Shown: positions 9,185 through 16,908 of the stretch, one piece after another | Layout: the number at the start of each line of letters is the position of its first letter | Position numbering within the stretch: the stretch's first letter is position 1 | From: Ramlibacter sp. | Lineage (GTDB): Bacteria > Pseudomonadota > Gammaproteobacteria > Burkholderiales > Burkholderiaceae_C | NCBI RefSeq assembly: GCF_029866045.1 | Contig: NZ_JARXAB010000040.1 | Coordinates: forward strand, 1 to 41,938 | DNA: 41,938 bases | Direction of reading: 5' to 3' | Translations under genes and position numbers: made by a program | Notes under the pieces: model-generated | Told to the model about the DNA's origin: nothing | The model's input: the letters and a program-made list of their open reading frames with translations, nothing else | Databases searched by the model: none

Positions 9185-9964
9185 TCAACGGCCGTAGGGC
9201 GCCATGGAGCCGCCGCCTGTGCCGGGATTGATCTGATTGCTCGGCTTGTCACCTTCGCCCACCCCGGCGCCCATGCGCTGCTGCTGCGTCCGTGTGGACG
9301 CGGCGGCCTCGCTACCGGCCTGCGGCAGCTTCTGAGCAGCAGCCAAATGCTGCTGGAGCATGGGTAGGGTCTTGTCGACCCACGCACGGAGCTGGGGCTC
9401 CTTCGCATCCTTGCTGGCCTTCTCGAAGCGCTTGATCTCTTGCTCGTGCTGCTTGATGCCGATTTCGCGCACAAACTCCCGGTCGAACTCCGCACCGCTG
9501 CGTTTGGCGAGTTTCTCCACCTCGTTGCGCATGCCGCGCGGCAGGGAAGAGGGCAACTCAATTCCCAGGCTGGAGGCGAGCTGGGCGAGCTCGCTGTTGG
9601 CGCTGGCTTGTTGCTCGATCAGGGTGGCGGCATAGTCCTTGACAGCCTTGTCGGCGCCCCGATTTGCAACCATCTGTGCGGCCTGCACCTGCATCTGGCC
9701 GGCGCTCGCGGCCTCCTCCATGAACTTGCGGTCCCAGCGCACAACGCGCGATTTTTCCGACGCGGCGCGGGCGCCGGACTGGGTGACAGCCGCTCCCTGA
9801 CCCGAGGACGAGGTGCCTGCACCGCTACCACCGCTGGTGACGCCCTGAGACCAGGCAGTGGACATGGAGGCGGCGAGCACGCCAGCGAGTGCGAGGGCTG
9901 GCCAGCCGCCACGCAGGTGCCGAGGGGATTTCATTGATGGGGTCGAAACATTTCTAAGGTTCAT
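9185..9964 (-). CDS. DUF4142 domain secreted protein
   Basis: The 259-residue protein has a signal peptide (LALAGVLAASMSTAWSQG) and then a Ser/Gly-rich linker. A DUF4142 helical domain (about residues 78-220) follows, with the family pattern KFMEEAASAGQMQVQAAQM, AVKDYAATLIEQQASANSEL and KTLPMLQQHLAAAQ. DUF4142 proteins are ferritin-like predicted periplasmic or outer-membrane-associated proteins of unknown role, often linked to stress. The start is supported by GGAGG four bases before the ATG. The C-terminal 40 residues are low-complexity, rich in Gln, Gly and Ser. It stands alone between the phosphatase and the ZIP transporter. Confidence 0.85.
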   Translation of the reverse strand: MNLRNVSTPSMKSPRHLRGGWPALALAGVLAASMSTAWSQGVTSGGSGAGTSSSGQGAAVTQSGARAASEKSRVVRWDRKFMEEAASAGQMQVQAAQMVANRGADKAVKDYAATLIEQQASANSELAQLASSLGIELPSSLPRGMRNEVEKLAKRSGAEFDREFVREIGIKQHEQEIKRFEKASKDAKEPQLRAWVDKTLPMLQQHLAAAQKLPQAGSEAAASTRTQQQRMGAGVGEGDKPSNQINPGTGGGSMAPYGR

Positions 9965-10222
9965 GGGGCCTCCAGAGATTGCGGGTCGCAGGTTGTGCCT
10001 GCGAAACAGGAACTGACCGGCGCAGAGCGACCGGCCTTGCCGAAGCAGGCGTCACCATAGGGGCGTCTTCGGGGAGGGCGCGTCGGACAAGCACCTCCGC
10101 AGGGGGGCGAGTGACCTGAACTAGCGTAGGACTGGACCGGACCTACAGCCGCGCTAGGGCTTGGCGTCGCCCACGCGCCGGCCGGCTGCGCCTACCGCCT
10201 GGCCGGGGTCCTGGTGCCGGGA

Positions 10223-11104
10223 TCAGTGAAGGTGCGAGAAGGCGCTTGCTGCGCCCACCAAGGCAATGCCAGCGCCCAGCCAGATGACTTGCAGCGTCGC
10301 AGCGCGGGCTCCCTGGTGCTTCTGGAGCTGGGGGATCAGGTCAGCCAGCGCGACATAGATGAAACTGCTGCTGGCGAGGGTGAGGAAGTACGGGAGGAAG
10401 CCTGCCAGGTGGGCCACCAGCCACCAGCCAACGAGTCCGCCCAGGACGGTAACCGCACCGGCCATGGACACCTTGACCAGGGCCGCACGCCGGCTGCCGC
10501 TGTTTTGGGCCAGAACCACCAAGTCTCCGATATGGTGTGGCACCTCGTGGGCCAAGACCGACACTGCGGCTACCACACCCAGGCGCATGTCAGCGGCAAA
10601 GGCAGAGGCAATGAGCACGCCGTCGCCGAAGCAGTGGATGCTGTCTCCCGTCAACAGGCTCCATCCGCCAGCGGGCTGGGCTTTGTGAACAGCTTGGCCG
10701 CCGTGAGCACCGTGCAGGTGGTGATCCGCATGCCCGTGGTGAGCCGCGTGGCCGTGATGCCCCGCAGACTCAGGGCTGGCGCCCTCTTCGGCATGCTCAT
10801 GGTGGTGTTCATGCCCGTGGTGCCACAGCTCGGCTTTGTCCAGCAGAAAGAAGAACACCAGCCCCGCCAGCAAGACGAGAAAAAGAATGTGCGCATCGGC
10901 GCTCTGCTCGAAGGCCTCCGGCAGCAAGTGCATGAAGGCCGTAGCCAGCAAGGCGCCAGCCGCCAGACTCAGAAGGTGCTGGGCATCGAAGCCCGCCCGC
11001 CCTGCCCCGGCCTTGCGCACGCCCAGTTCAATGAGCGCGGCCGCGATCCAGACGCTGCCGATACCGGCGCAAAGGGTCGCAAGAAGAGTTGCGAGAAGTG
11101 TCAT
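10223..11104 (-). CDS. ZIP-family divalent metal transporter
   Basis: The 293-residue membrane protein moves zinc, iron or related metals into the cytoplasm. About eight membrane segments are visible. The metal-binding helices are recognisable: HCFGDGVLIASAF (helix IV) and AHEVPHHIGDLVVL (helix V). Between helices III and IV lies a very His-rich loop (about residues 93-140, with runs such as HHGHEHHHEH), a feature of ZIP proteins thought to sense or pass on metal. The start at the edge of the first hydrophobic segment has no strong ribosome site. No metal regulator gene is adjacent. Confidence 0.92.
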   Translation of the reverse strand: MTLLATLLATLCAGIGSVWIAAALIELGVRKAGAGRAGFDAQHLLSLAAGALLATAFMHLLPEAFEQSADAHILFLVLLAGLVFFFLLDKAELWHHGHEHHHEHAEEGASPESAGHHGHAAHHGHADHHLHGAHGGQAVHKAQPAGGWSLLTGDSIHCFGDGVLIASAFAADMRLGVVAAVSVLAHEVPHHIGDLVVLAQNSGSRRAALVKVSMAGAVTVLGGLVGWWLVAHLAGFLPYFLTLASSSFIYVALADLIPQLQKHQGARAATLQVIWLGAGIALVGAASAFSHLH

Positions 11105-11319
11105 GCTTTTTGTTCTGGGTGCCAGCGATCACGGCGGCCCGCGAAAACAGGCCACGCCCGCGGGCGAGGCGCTAAGGCCGATGAACCCCCATTGTGCCGC
11201 GAGGCGCCGGACCGGTCTCCCGGCCCCTGGTCAGAAGCAACACCACCCCAGGAAACATAATGCGCAAACACTTTGTTACCGCAAGACCCATGCGCCCCGC
11301 GCAGAAAGGATGATCTCCC

Positions 11320-11508
11320 ATGCCCACGCTCCGCGTCGAAATGATGGAAGGCCGCACCCCCGAGCAGAAAAAAGCTTTGGTGCAGGCCCTGACTCAAGCC
11401 GTGGTCGACACGCTCGGCAGCAATCCCGAGTCGGTCGACATCCTGCTCTACGACATCAAGCGCCAGGACTGGGCCACCGGAGGTGTGCAATGGTCCGAGA
11501 AAACATGA
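11320..11508 (+). CDS. 4-oxalocrotonate tautomerase family protein
   Basis: This 62-residue protein is the size of a single tautomerase subunit, which assembles as a hexamer. It starts MPTLRVEMMEGRTPEQKKAL, so Pro1 becomes the catalytic base after Met removal, and it has the expected alpha helix and a C-terminal strand. AAGGA lies upstream of the ATG. Members isomerise 2-hydroxymuconate or related enols, but small homologues occur without an aromatic pathway and none is visible here. Its end overlaps the next gene by 19 bp, so the two are translationally linked. Confidence 0.88.
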   Translation: MPTLRVEMMEGRTPEQKKALVQALTQAVVDTLGSNPESVDILLYDIKRQDWATGGVQWSEKT

Positions 11509-11849
11509 CCCATAAAGGCCCGGCCCACGGCCGGAGTGCTTGGCTGCTGGCCTGCAGCGCGGCAATGATGCTGCCCGCCTGCAGCGCGACGCCAGCGGTG
11601 CCGAAAGAGGCTGTGGCGACAGCGCCGACGCCGGTCGAGCCAGCCGCAGGCTGCAACGCCCGTTCGGTGCAAGACCTGGTAGGTCAGCACGCCTCAGCGC
11701 TGATCGCCGAGGGAGCGCGCCAGCGGGCCGGGGCGGTTCGGGTACGAATGATCGGTCACGACCAAATGGTGACCAGGGAGTACGACCCCGGTCGTCTGAA
11801 CCTGCAGCTCGACCCCCAGGGCCGGGTGGCCCGGGTTTATTGCGGCTGA
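11490..11849 (+). CDS. Peptidase inhibitor I78-family lipoprotein
   Basis: The 119-residue protein has a lipoprotein signal (hydrophobic stretch then LPACSAT, lipidated Cys near residue 31), a Pro/Ala linker and an I78 domain. The domain matches in RSVQDLVGQHASALIAEGA, the central VRMIG and DPGRLNLQLD, and the terminal RVYCG. I78 proteins inhibit serine peptidases such as subtilisins and elastases, so a role in protecting the envelope is possible. I prefer the ATG at 11490, which has GGAGG six bases upstream inside the tautomerase gene. An ATG at 11505 overlapping the tautomerase stop (ATGA) is the alternative; both give the same mature protein. Confidence 0.82.
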   Translation: MVRENMTHKGPAHGRSAWLLACSAAMMLPACSATPAVPKEAVATAPTPVEPAAGCNARSVQDLVGQHASALIAEGARQRAGAVRVRMIGHDQMVTREYDPGRLNLQLDPQGRVARVYCG

Positions 11850-11948
11850 AGAAAGAGGGATCAAGCGACGGGGTGAGGCGACGGGATTCGAAGACGGGGA
11901 TCGGCGGCAGGAATGGGCAGCGGGGTGGAGGGCGCTCAGTGCGACCTC

Positions 11949-12008
11949 TCTCAGTGCTCCCTGTCTCAATAGGCTGTCTCTCAATTTGCCTTCTCTCAAT
12001 GCGCCTTT
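11949..12008. repeat. Four tandem 15-bp degenerate repeats at the 3' end of polA
   Basis: Four directly adjacent 15-base units begin TCTCAGTGC, TCTCAATAGG, TCTCAATTTG and TCTCAATGCG, each starting TCTCA and ending in a pyrimidine-rich stretch. The last unit contains the polA stop codon and final codons; the other three lie in the 146-bp gap between the I78 lipoprotein gene and polA, which converge. The array looks like local slippage expansion. I see no mobile element. Confidence 0.7.
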
Positions 12009-14863
12009 TCCCAGTTTGGCCCGACCCCCAGCTCTGCGAGTAGCGGCACACGCAATTCAGCGACCCCGGCCATCAGCCGGGGCACCTCCACGCGCAGCCA
12101 GTCGACCTCGCCCTCGGGCAACTCGAACACCAGCTCGTCATGCACCTGCATGATCATGCGGGCGCCCCGGCCACTCTCGTCGAGCGCCTTTTGCACAGCC
12201 ACCATGGCCAGTTTGATCAGATCGGCCGCGGTGCCCTGCATGGGGGCGTTGATCGCGGCGCGCTCGGCGGCGCTGCGGCGCGGACCATTGGGCGAGTTGA
12301 TCTCGGGCAGGTACAGGCGCCGGCCGAACACGGTCTCGACATAGCCGCGGCTCTTGGCCGCCATGCGGGTCTCGTCCATATAGGTCTTCACACCCGGGTA
12401 CCGCTGGAAATAGCGCTCGATGTAGTTCTTGGCCGCCGTGTTGTCGATGCCCAGCGCCTTGGCCAGGCCGTAGCTGCTCATGCCGTAGATCAGACCGAAG
12501 TTGATGACCTTGGCATAGCGACGCTGCTCCGTCGAGACCTGCTCCGGGGTGACACCAAAAACTTCGGCGGCGGTCGCGCGGTGCACGTCTTGCCCCAATT
12601 GAAAGGCCCGAATCAGGGCTTCGTCTTCACTCAGATGGGCCATGATTCGCAGCTCGATCTGGCTGTAGTCGGCGCTGGCAATGACATGCCCAGGCGCGGC
12701 CACGAAGGCCTCGCGCACCCGGCGACCCTCGACGGTGCGGACGGGAATGTTCTGAAGATTGGGATCGTTGCTCGAAAGCCGACCCGTCACCGCCACCGCC
12801 TGCGCGTAGTGGGTGTGCACCCGCCCAGTCCCCGGGTCGGCCATCTGGGCCAGCTTGTCGGTGTAAGTGCTTTTGAGTTTGGAGAGGCCGCGCCACTCCA
12901 GCAGCTTGGCCGGCAGCGGGAAATCTTCGGCCAGCTTCTCCAGCACCTCTTCGTCGGTGCTCGGCGCACCCGTGGCGGTCTTCTTGACCACCGGCAGGCC
13001 CAGCTTGCCGAAGAAGATCTCGCCGATCTGCTTCGGACTGCCCAGGTTGAAGGGTTGGCCAGCCAGCGTATGCGCCTCTTGCTCCAGCTCCAGGATGCGG
13101 CGGCCGAGTTCGGCACTCTGGCGGGCCAGTTGCTCACCGTCGATACGGACCCCGTTGCGCTCGACCCGAAACAGCACCTCGCTGGTGGCAATCTCTAGCT
13201 CGTAGATAAAGCGCAGGCGATCGTCTGCCTGCAGACGCGGCCAGAGGGTACGGTGAACATCCAGGGTCTGGTCCGAGTCCTCGCAGGAATACTCGGCCGC
13301 CCGGTCGATGGCCACCTGGGCAAAGGGAATCTGGTGCGCGCCCTTGCCGGCCAACTCCTCGTAGGAGATGCCGCTGCGCGCCAGGTGACGCTCGGCCAGG
13401 CTGGCCAGACCATGGGGCTTATGCACCTCGAGCACATAGCTTTGCAGCATGGTGTCGTGCACATAGCCACGCACCTCGATGCCGTGATTGGCGAACACAT
13501 GCCGGTCGTACTTCACATGCTGACCCAGCTTGTGGCGAGAGCCGTCCTCCAGCCAGGGCTTGAGGCGGGCCAACACCTCGTCCAGAGGCAACTGCGCGGG
13601 GGCGTCCGCATAGGCATGCGCCAGGGGCACATAGGCCGCCTGGCCCGGCTCGGTGCTGAAGGACAGACCGACGATGCGGGCCTGCATCTCGTTCAGTGAG
13701 GTGGTTTCGGTATCGACAGCAACCAGGTCGGCAGCCTGGAGCCTGGCGAACCAGATGTCGAACTGCTCCCAGCAGAGGACGGTGTCGTACTGCAAGGGGC
13801 CGGTGTGGCCGTGGGCCTGCGGGCCATCGGCAGGCGGGTCGAACAAGCCGCCCTGCCCGGCGGGGCTCGAAGTTGGATGGGACGCGCCCTTGCTGCGCGA
13901 CTTGCCCTCCGCAGGCGCGGAGCCCTCCTCCATCGCCCGCACCAGGCCCTTGAACCCGTAGCGGGCGTAAAAGTCTTTGAGCTTGTCGTCCTGCGGCGTG
14001 CCAATGGCGATGGCTCCCAGGGCTGGGAGACCTGGGATGTGCTCGCCCAAATCGCAGTTGCGGCGGATCGTGACCAGAGCCCGGCCGGTGGGCAGCCAGC
14101 CCAGGGATTGGCGCAGGTTCTCACCCACCGCACCCTTGACCTCGGCGGCCTTTTCAATGAGCGCATCCAGGGAACCGTACTCGGTAAGCAACTTGACCGC
14201 CGTCTTGGGGCCGACCTTGGGTACGCCGGGCACGTTGTCCACCGTGTCACCCACCAGGGCCTGGTAGTCCACCATCAGTCGTGGCGGCACGCCGAATTCG
14301 GCTTCGACACCGGCAAGGTCGCGGCGGCGGTCGTTCATGGTGTCGATGACGACCACCTGCTCGTTGACCAGTTGGCTCAGGTCCTTGTCGCCGGAGGAGA
14401 TGACCGTTTGCAAACCCTGCTGTGTGGCCATATCGGACAAGGTACCGATCACATCGTCGGCCTCCACGCCGGGGACAGCCAGCACCTTCCAGCCCAGAAG
14501 CCCCACCACCTCGTGAATCGGTTCGATCTGCGCGCGCAGGTCGTCGGGCATCGGGGAGCGGTGCGCCTTGTAATCGGGGTACAGGTCGTCGCGGAAGGTC
14601 TTGCCCGGCGCATCGAACACGCAGACCGCATAGTCGGCCCGCACATCCTTGCGCAGCTTTTGCATCATGTTGATCACCCCGCGGATCGCGCCGGTGGCAG
14701 CGCTCGTCGGGTCGCCTGGCACCGCGCGCAGGTCGGGCATGGCGTGGAAGGCGCGGTACAGGTAGCTGGAGCCATCCACCAGCAGCAGCAGCGTGGGCGT
14801 GGCAGGCGGGCTGTCCGCAGGGTCTTCGGGCGTGATGTTCTCGGGGGCCTGAGGCTCGGTCAT
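11996..14863 (-). CDS. polA: DNA polymerase I
   Basis: The 955-residue protein is a complete DNA polymerase I for repair and Okazaki fragment processing. It has an N-terminal 5' nuclease (LLLVDGSSYLYRAFHA, later SSGDKDLSQLV). The 3'-5' proofreading domain has its DEDD residues present (VDTETTS, KYDRHVF, YSCEDSDQTL). The polymerase motifs are A (DYSQIELRIMAHLSED), B (RRYAKVINFGLIYG) and C (MQVHDELVFE). The open frame runs on for 410 codons upstream across thrB, but homology begins at MTEPQAPENI, so the ATG at 14863 is chosen. A low-complexity linker (EGKSRSKGASHPTSSPAGQG) separates the nuclease and proofreading parts. Its 3' end lies in a tandem repeat. thrB diverges from it. Confidence 0.97.
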   Translation of the reverse strand: MTEPQAPENITPEDPADSPPATPTLLLLVDGSSYLYRAFHAMPDLRAVPGDPTSAATGAIRGVINMMQKLRKDVRADYAVCVFDAPGKTFRDDLYPDYKAHRSPMPDDLRAQIEPIHEVVGLLGWKVLAVPGVEADDVIGTLSDMATQQGLQTVISSGDKDLSQLVNEQVVVIDTMNDRRRDLAGVEAEFGVPPRLMVDYQALVGDTVDNVPGVPKVGPKTAVKLLTEYGSLDALIEKAAEVKGAVGENLRQSLGWLPTGRALVTIRRNCDLGEHIPGLPALGAIAIGTPQDDKLKDFYARYGFKGLVRAMEEGSAPAEGKSRSKGASHPTSSPAGQGGLFDPPADGPQAHGHTGPLQYDTVLCWEQFDIWFARLQAADLVAVDTETTSLNEMQARIVGLSFSTEPGQAAYVPLAHAYADAPAQLPLDEVLARLKPWLEDGSRHKLGQHVKYDRHVFANHGIEVRGYVHDTMLQSYVLEVHKPHGLASLAERHLARSGISYEELAGKGAHQIPFAQVAIDRAAEYSCEDSDQTLDVHRTLWPRLQADDRLRFIYELEIATSEVLFRVERNGVRIDGEQLARQSAELGRRILELEQEAHTLAGQPFNLGSPKQIGEIFFGKLGLPVVKKTATGAPSTDEEVLEKLAEDFPLPAKLLEWRGLSKLKSTYTDKLAQMADPGTGRVHTHYAQAVAVTGRLSSNDPNLQNIPVRTVEGRRVREAFVAAPGHVIASADYSQIELRIMAHLSEDEALIRAFQLGQDVHRATAAEVFGVTPEQVSTEQRRYAKVINFGLIYGMSSYGLAKALGIDNTAAKNYIERYFQRYPGVKTYMDETRMAAKSRGYVETVFGRRLYLPEINSPNGPRRSAAERAAINAPMQGTAADLIKLAMVAVQKALDESGRGARMIMQVHDELVFELPEGEVDWLRVEVPRLMAGVAELRVPLLAELGVGPNWEKAH

Positions 14864-15004
14864 GGTCACGATTGTGCCTGCCGGGCGGCTCCCTGGCGGC
14901 CTCCTACAATCGGGTGCATCCAGCGGCTCTCCCCGCCAAGTCTCACCATAGACTGTCGGTCCTGCGTCGGCCGGCGTCCCCCGAAGCACCGAACCCCCTG
15001 CCCC

Positions 15005-15994
15005 ATGGCTGTTTTCACCGAAGTCTCCCCTGAAGCGGCAGGCGCGCTGCTGCAGGAATTGAACCTGGGCCAGTTGGCCGAGTTGCGCGGCATCCAGGGC
15101 GGGATCGAGAACACCAACTACTTCGTCACCACCGAGCAGGACGGCGAGCAGCAGCGGTGGGTTCTGACCCTGTTCGAGCGCCTCGGCGCCGAGCAGCTGC
15201 CCTTTTACCTGTACCTGATGAAGCACCTGGCACAGCGCGGCATTCCGGTGCCCGACCCGCAAGGCAATCGGAACGGGGACATCCTGCTGTCGGTCTGCGG
15301 CAAACCCGCGGCACTGGTCAACCGCCTGGAGGGCCGCAGCGAGCTCGCACCAGGCCCTGCGCACTGCGCCGCGGTGGGCGACATGCTGGCCCGCATGCAC
15401 CTGGCCGGACGCGACTACCCCCGCAGCCAGCCCAATCTGCGGGGCCTGCCCTGGTGGAACGAAACGGTGCCGGTGGTGCTGCCCTTTCTCGACCCGGACC
15501 AGGCGGCGCTGCTGCAGTCGGAGCTGGCCTACCAGAACCATGTGGCTGGCCAATCGGCCTACACCGCCCTGCCCCGCGGTCCGGTGCATGCCGACCTGTT
15601 CCGGGACAACGTCATGTTCGCCGAGCCCCAAGGCCCGGCCGATCCTCACCCAGCGCGCCTGACCGGCTTCTTCGACTTCTACTTTGCCGGCGTCGACACC
15701 TGGCTGTTCGACCTGGCGGTGTGCCTCAACGACTGGTGCATCGACCTGGCCAACGGCAGGCACGTGACGGATCGGGCCACCGCCATGCTGGCGGCCTACC
15801 AGGGCGTGCGACCGCTGCAGGCGGCCGAGCGCCAGCTTCTGCCGGCGATGCTGCGTGCCGGCGCCCTGCGCTTTTGGATCTCGCGCTTGTGGGATTTCCA
15901 CCTGCCGCGCGAGGCCAGCCTGCTCAAGCCCCACGATCCGGGCCACTTCGAGCGGGTGCTGCGCCAGCGGGTAGCCCATCCGGTTCACCTCTGA
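15005..15994 (+). CDS. thrB: Homoserine kinase (choline-kinase-like fold)
   Basis: ThrB phosphorylates homoserine on the way to threonine. This 329-residue protein is the aminoglycoside-phosphotransferase-fold type found in many pseudomonads and Burkholderiales, not the GHMP type of enterics. It begins MAVFTEVSPEAAGALL and has GIENTNYFV in the nucleotide loop, the catalytic HADLFRDN (His195, Asp197) and the metal-binding FDFYFAG. The length is usual for the family. A TACAAT hexamer at 14905-14910 could be a -10 element, without a clear -35. It diverges from polA and is followed after 49 bp by the BPSS1780-family gene. Confidence 0.94.
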   Translation: MAVFTEVSPEAAGALLQELNLGQLAELRGIQGGIENTNYFVTTEQDGEQQRWVLTLFERLGAEQLPFYLYLMKHLAQRGIPVPDPQGNRNGDILLSVCGKPAALVNRLEGRSELAPGPAHCAAVGDMLARMHLAGRDYPRSQPNLRGLPWWNETVPVVLPFLDPDQAALLQSELAYQNHVAGQSAYTALPRGPVHADLFRDNVMFAEPQGPADPHPARLTGFFDFYFAGVDTWLFDLAVCLNDWCIDLANGRHVTDRATAMLAAYQGVRPLQAAERQLLPAMLRAGALRFWISRLWDFHLPREASLLKPHDPGHFERVLRQRVAHPVHL

Positions 15995-16043
15995 CAAAAC
16001 AGAGAAACCGCACCAGGAGGCCCCGCCGGGGTAAATTCCGCTG

Positions 16044-16835
16044 ATGAAGCTGAACATCGTCACGCCTCGCACTGGCTTGCTCTGGGTCCGCATCGGGTTG
16101 CGGACCTATTTCCGCCAGCCTCTGGCCCTGACCGGACTGTTTTTCATGTACACGACCGTGGTGCTGCTGCTCGCCATCGTGCCCGGCATCGGGGTCGTAG
16201 CCGGCGGGATGCTGGTGCCTGCTGCCACGCTGGGGCTGATGGCGGCCACAGCTGAGGCGGAAAAGGGGCGGTTTCCGCTGCCCTCGGTGCTGCTCAGCGC
16301 CTTCCGGGTAGGCAGACAACGGCTGCGCGCGATGCTGGTACTGGGCGCGATCTACGCCGCCGGCTCGCTGCTGGCAACCGGGCTGGCCACACTGCTCGCG
16401 GGCAGCAGCGCGCCGCCGCCTGCCGACGGCCAAGCCATGGCACTGGACGCGGCAACCGGCTTGGCGCTCTTGTTCCATCTGCCGCTTTTTGTGGTGTTCT
16501 GGCACGCACCGGCGCTGGTCCACTGGCACGGGATCTCGCCGACCAAAAGCCTGTTTTTCAGCGCGGTAGCGGTGCTGCGCAACCTGGGCGCTCACCTGCT
16601 GTTTGCAGCGGGCTGGATCACGCTGTTTCTGGTGGCGGGCAGCGTCTTCGGGGTGCTCGGCGCCGCGGTGGGCGGTGCCAGCGGCGTACAGGCCATGGTG
16701 TTGCCCCTGGCGCTGGTGCTGGCCTCGATGTTCTCCAGCTCGATCTACTTCACATTCCGCGACTGCTTCCAGGCCGACGCAGACGAAGCTGCAGGCGACG
16801 CGAATCCGACCGAACCGGCCGCGCCTGGGCAGTGA
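16044..16835 (+). CDS. BPSS1780-family membrane protein
   Basis: The 263-residue protein has about six hydrophobic segments and matches the BPSS1780 family of Burkholderiales. Typical elements are the N-terminal RTGLLWVRIGLRTYFRQPL, the GLFFMYTTVVLLLAIVPGIG segment and the FFSAVAVLRN motif before the fourth helix. No function is established for the family. The C-terminal tail (ADADEAAGDANPTEPAAPGQ) is acidic and disordered. It lies just downstream of thrB and converges with the helicase gene, a neighbourhood I recall as usual for the order. Confidence 0.85.
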   Translation: MKLNIVTPRTGLLWVRIGLRTYFRQPLALTGLFFMYTTVVLLLAIVPGIGVVAGGMLVPAATLGLMAATAEAEKGRFPLPSVLLSAFRVGRQRLRAMLVLGAIYAAGSLLATGLATLLAGSSAPPPADGQAMALDAATGLALLFHLPLFVVFWHAPALVHWHGISPTKSLFFSAVAVLRNLGAHLLFAAGWITLFLVAGSVFGVLGAAVGGASGVQAMVLPLALVLASMFSSSIYFTFRDCFQADADEAAGDANPTEPAAPGQ

Positions 16836-16908
16836 CCAGACCCCCCTGCCGTTTCGGCCAAAGTACGGGCCAGCGCAGAGGCCCGGATTGCAAGCGGCCC
16901 CGCGAGCC

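Noticed and set aside
7599..9197. 532-codon plus-strand frame across the DMT transporter end and phosphatase
   Set aside because: It is a shadow in another frame; both underlying genes have clear family motifs and the frame has none.
10836..11489. Long N-terminal extension of the I78 lipoprotein frame
   Set aside because: The extension is opposite the ZIP gene and would hide the lipoprotein signal; the ATG at 11490 has a strong ribosome site.
11101..12051. 316-codon minus-strand frame opposite the tautomerase and I78 genes
   Set aside because: It has low-complexity Arg/Pro/Ser content including a translated repeat, and the plus-strand genes have clear family features.
14864..16093. 410-codon extension of the polA frame upstream, across thrB
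   Set aside because: Protein similarity to DNA polymerase I starts at MTEPQAPENI, and the extension lies opposite a clear homoserine kinase gene.
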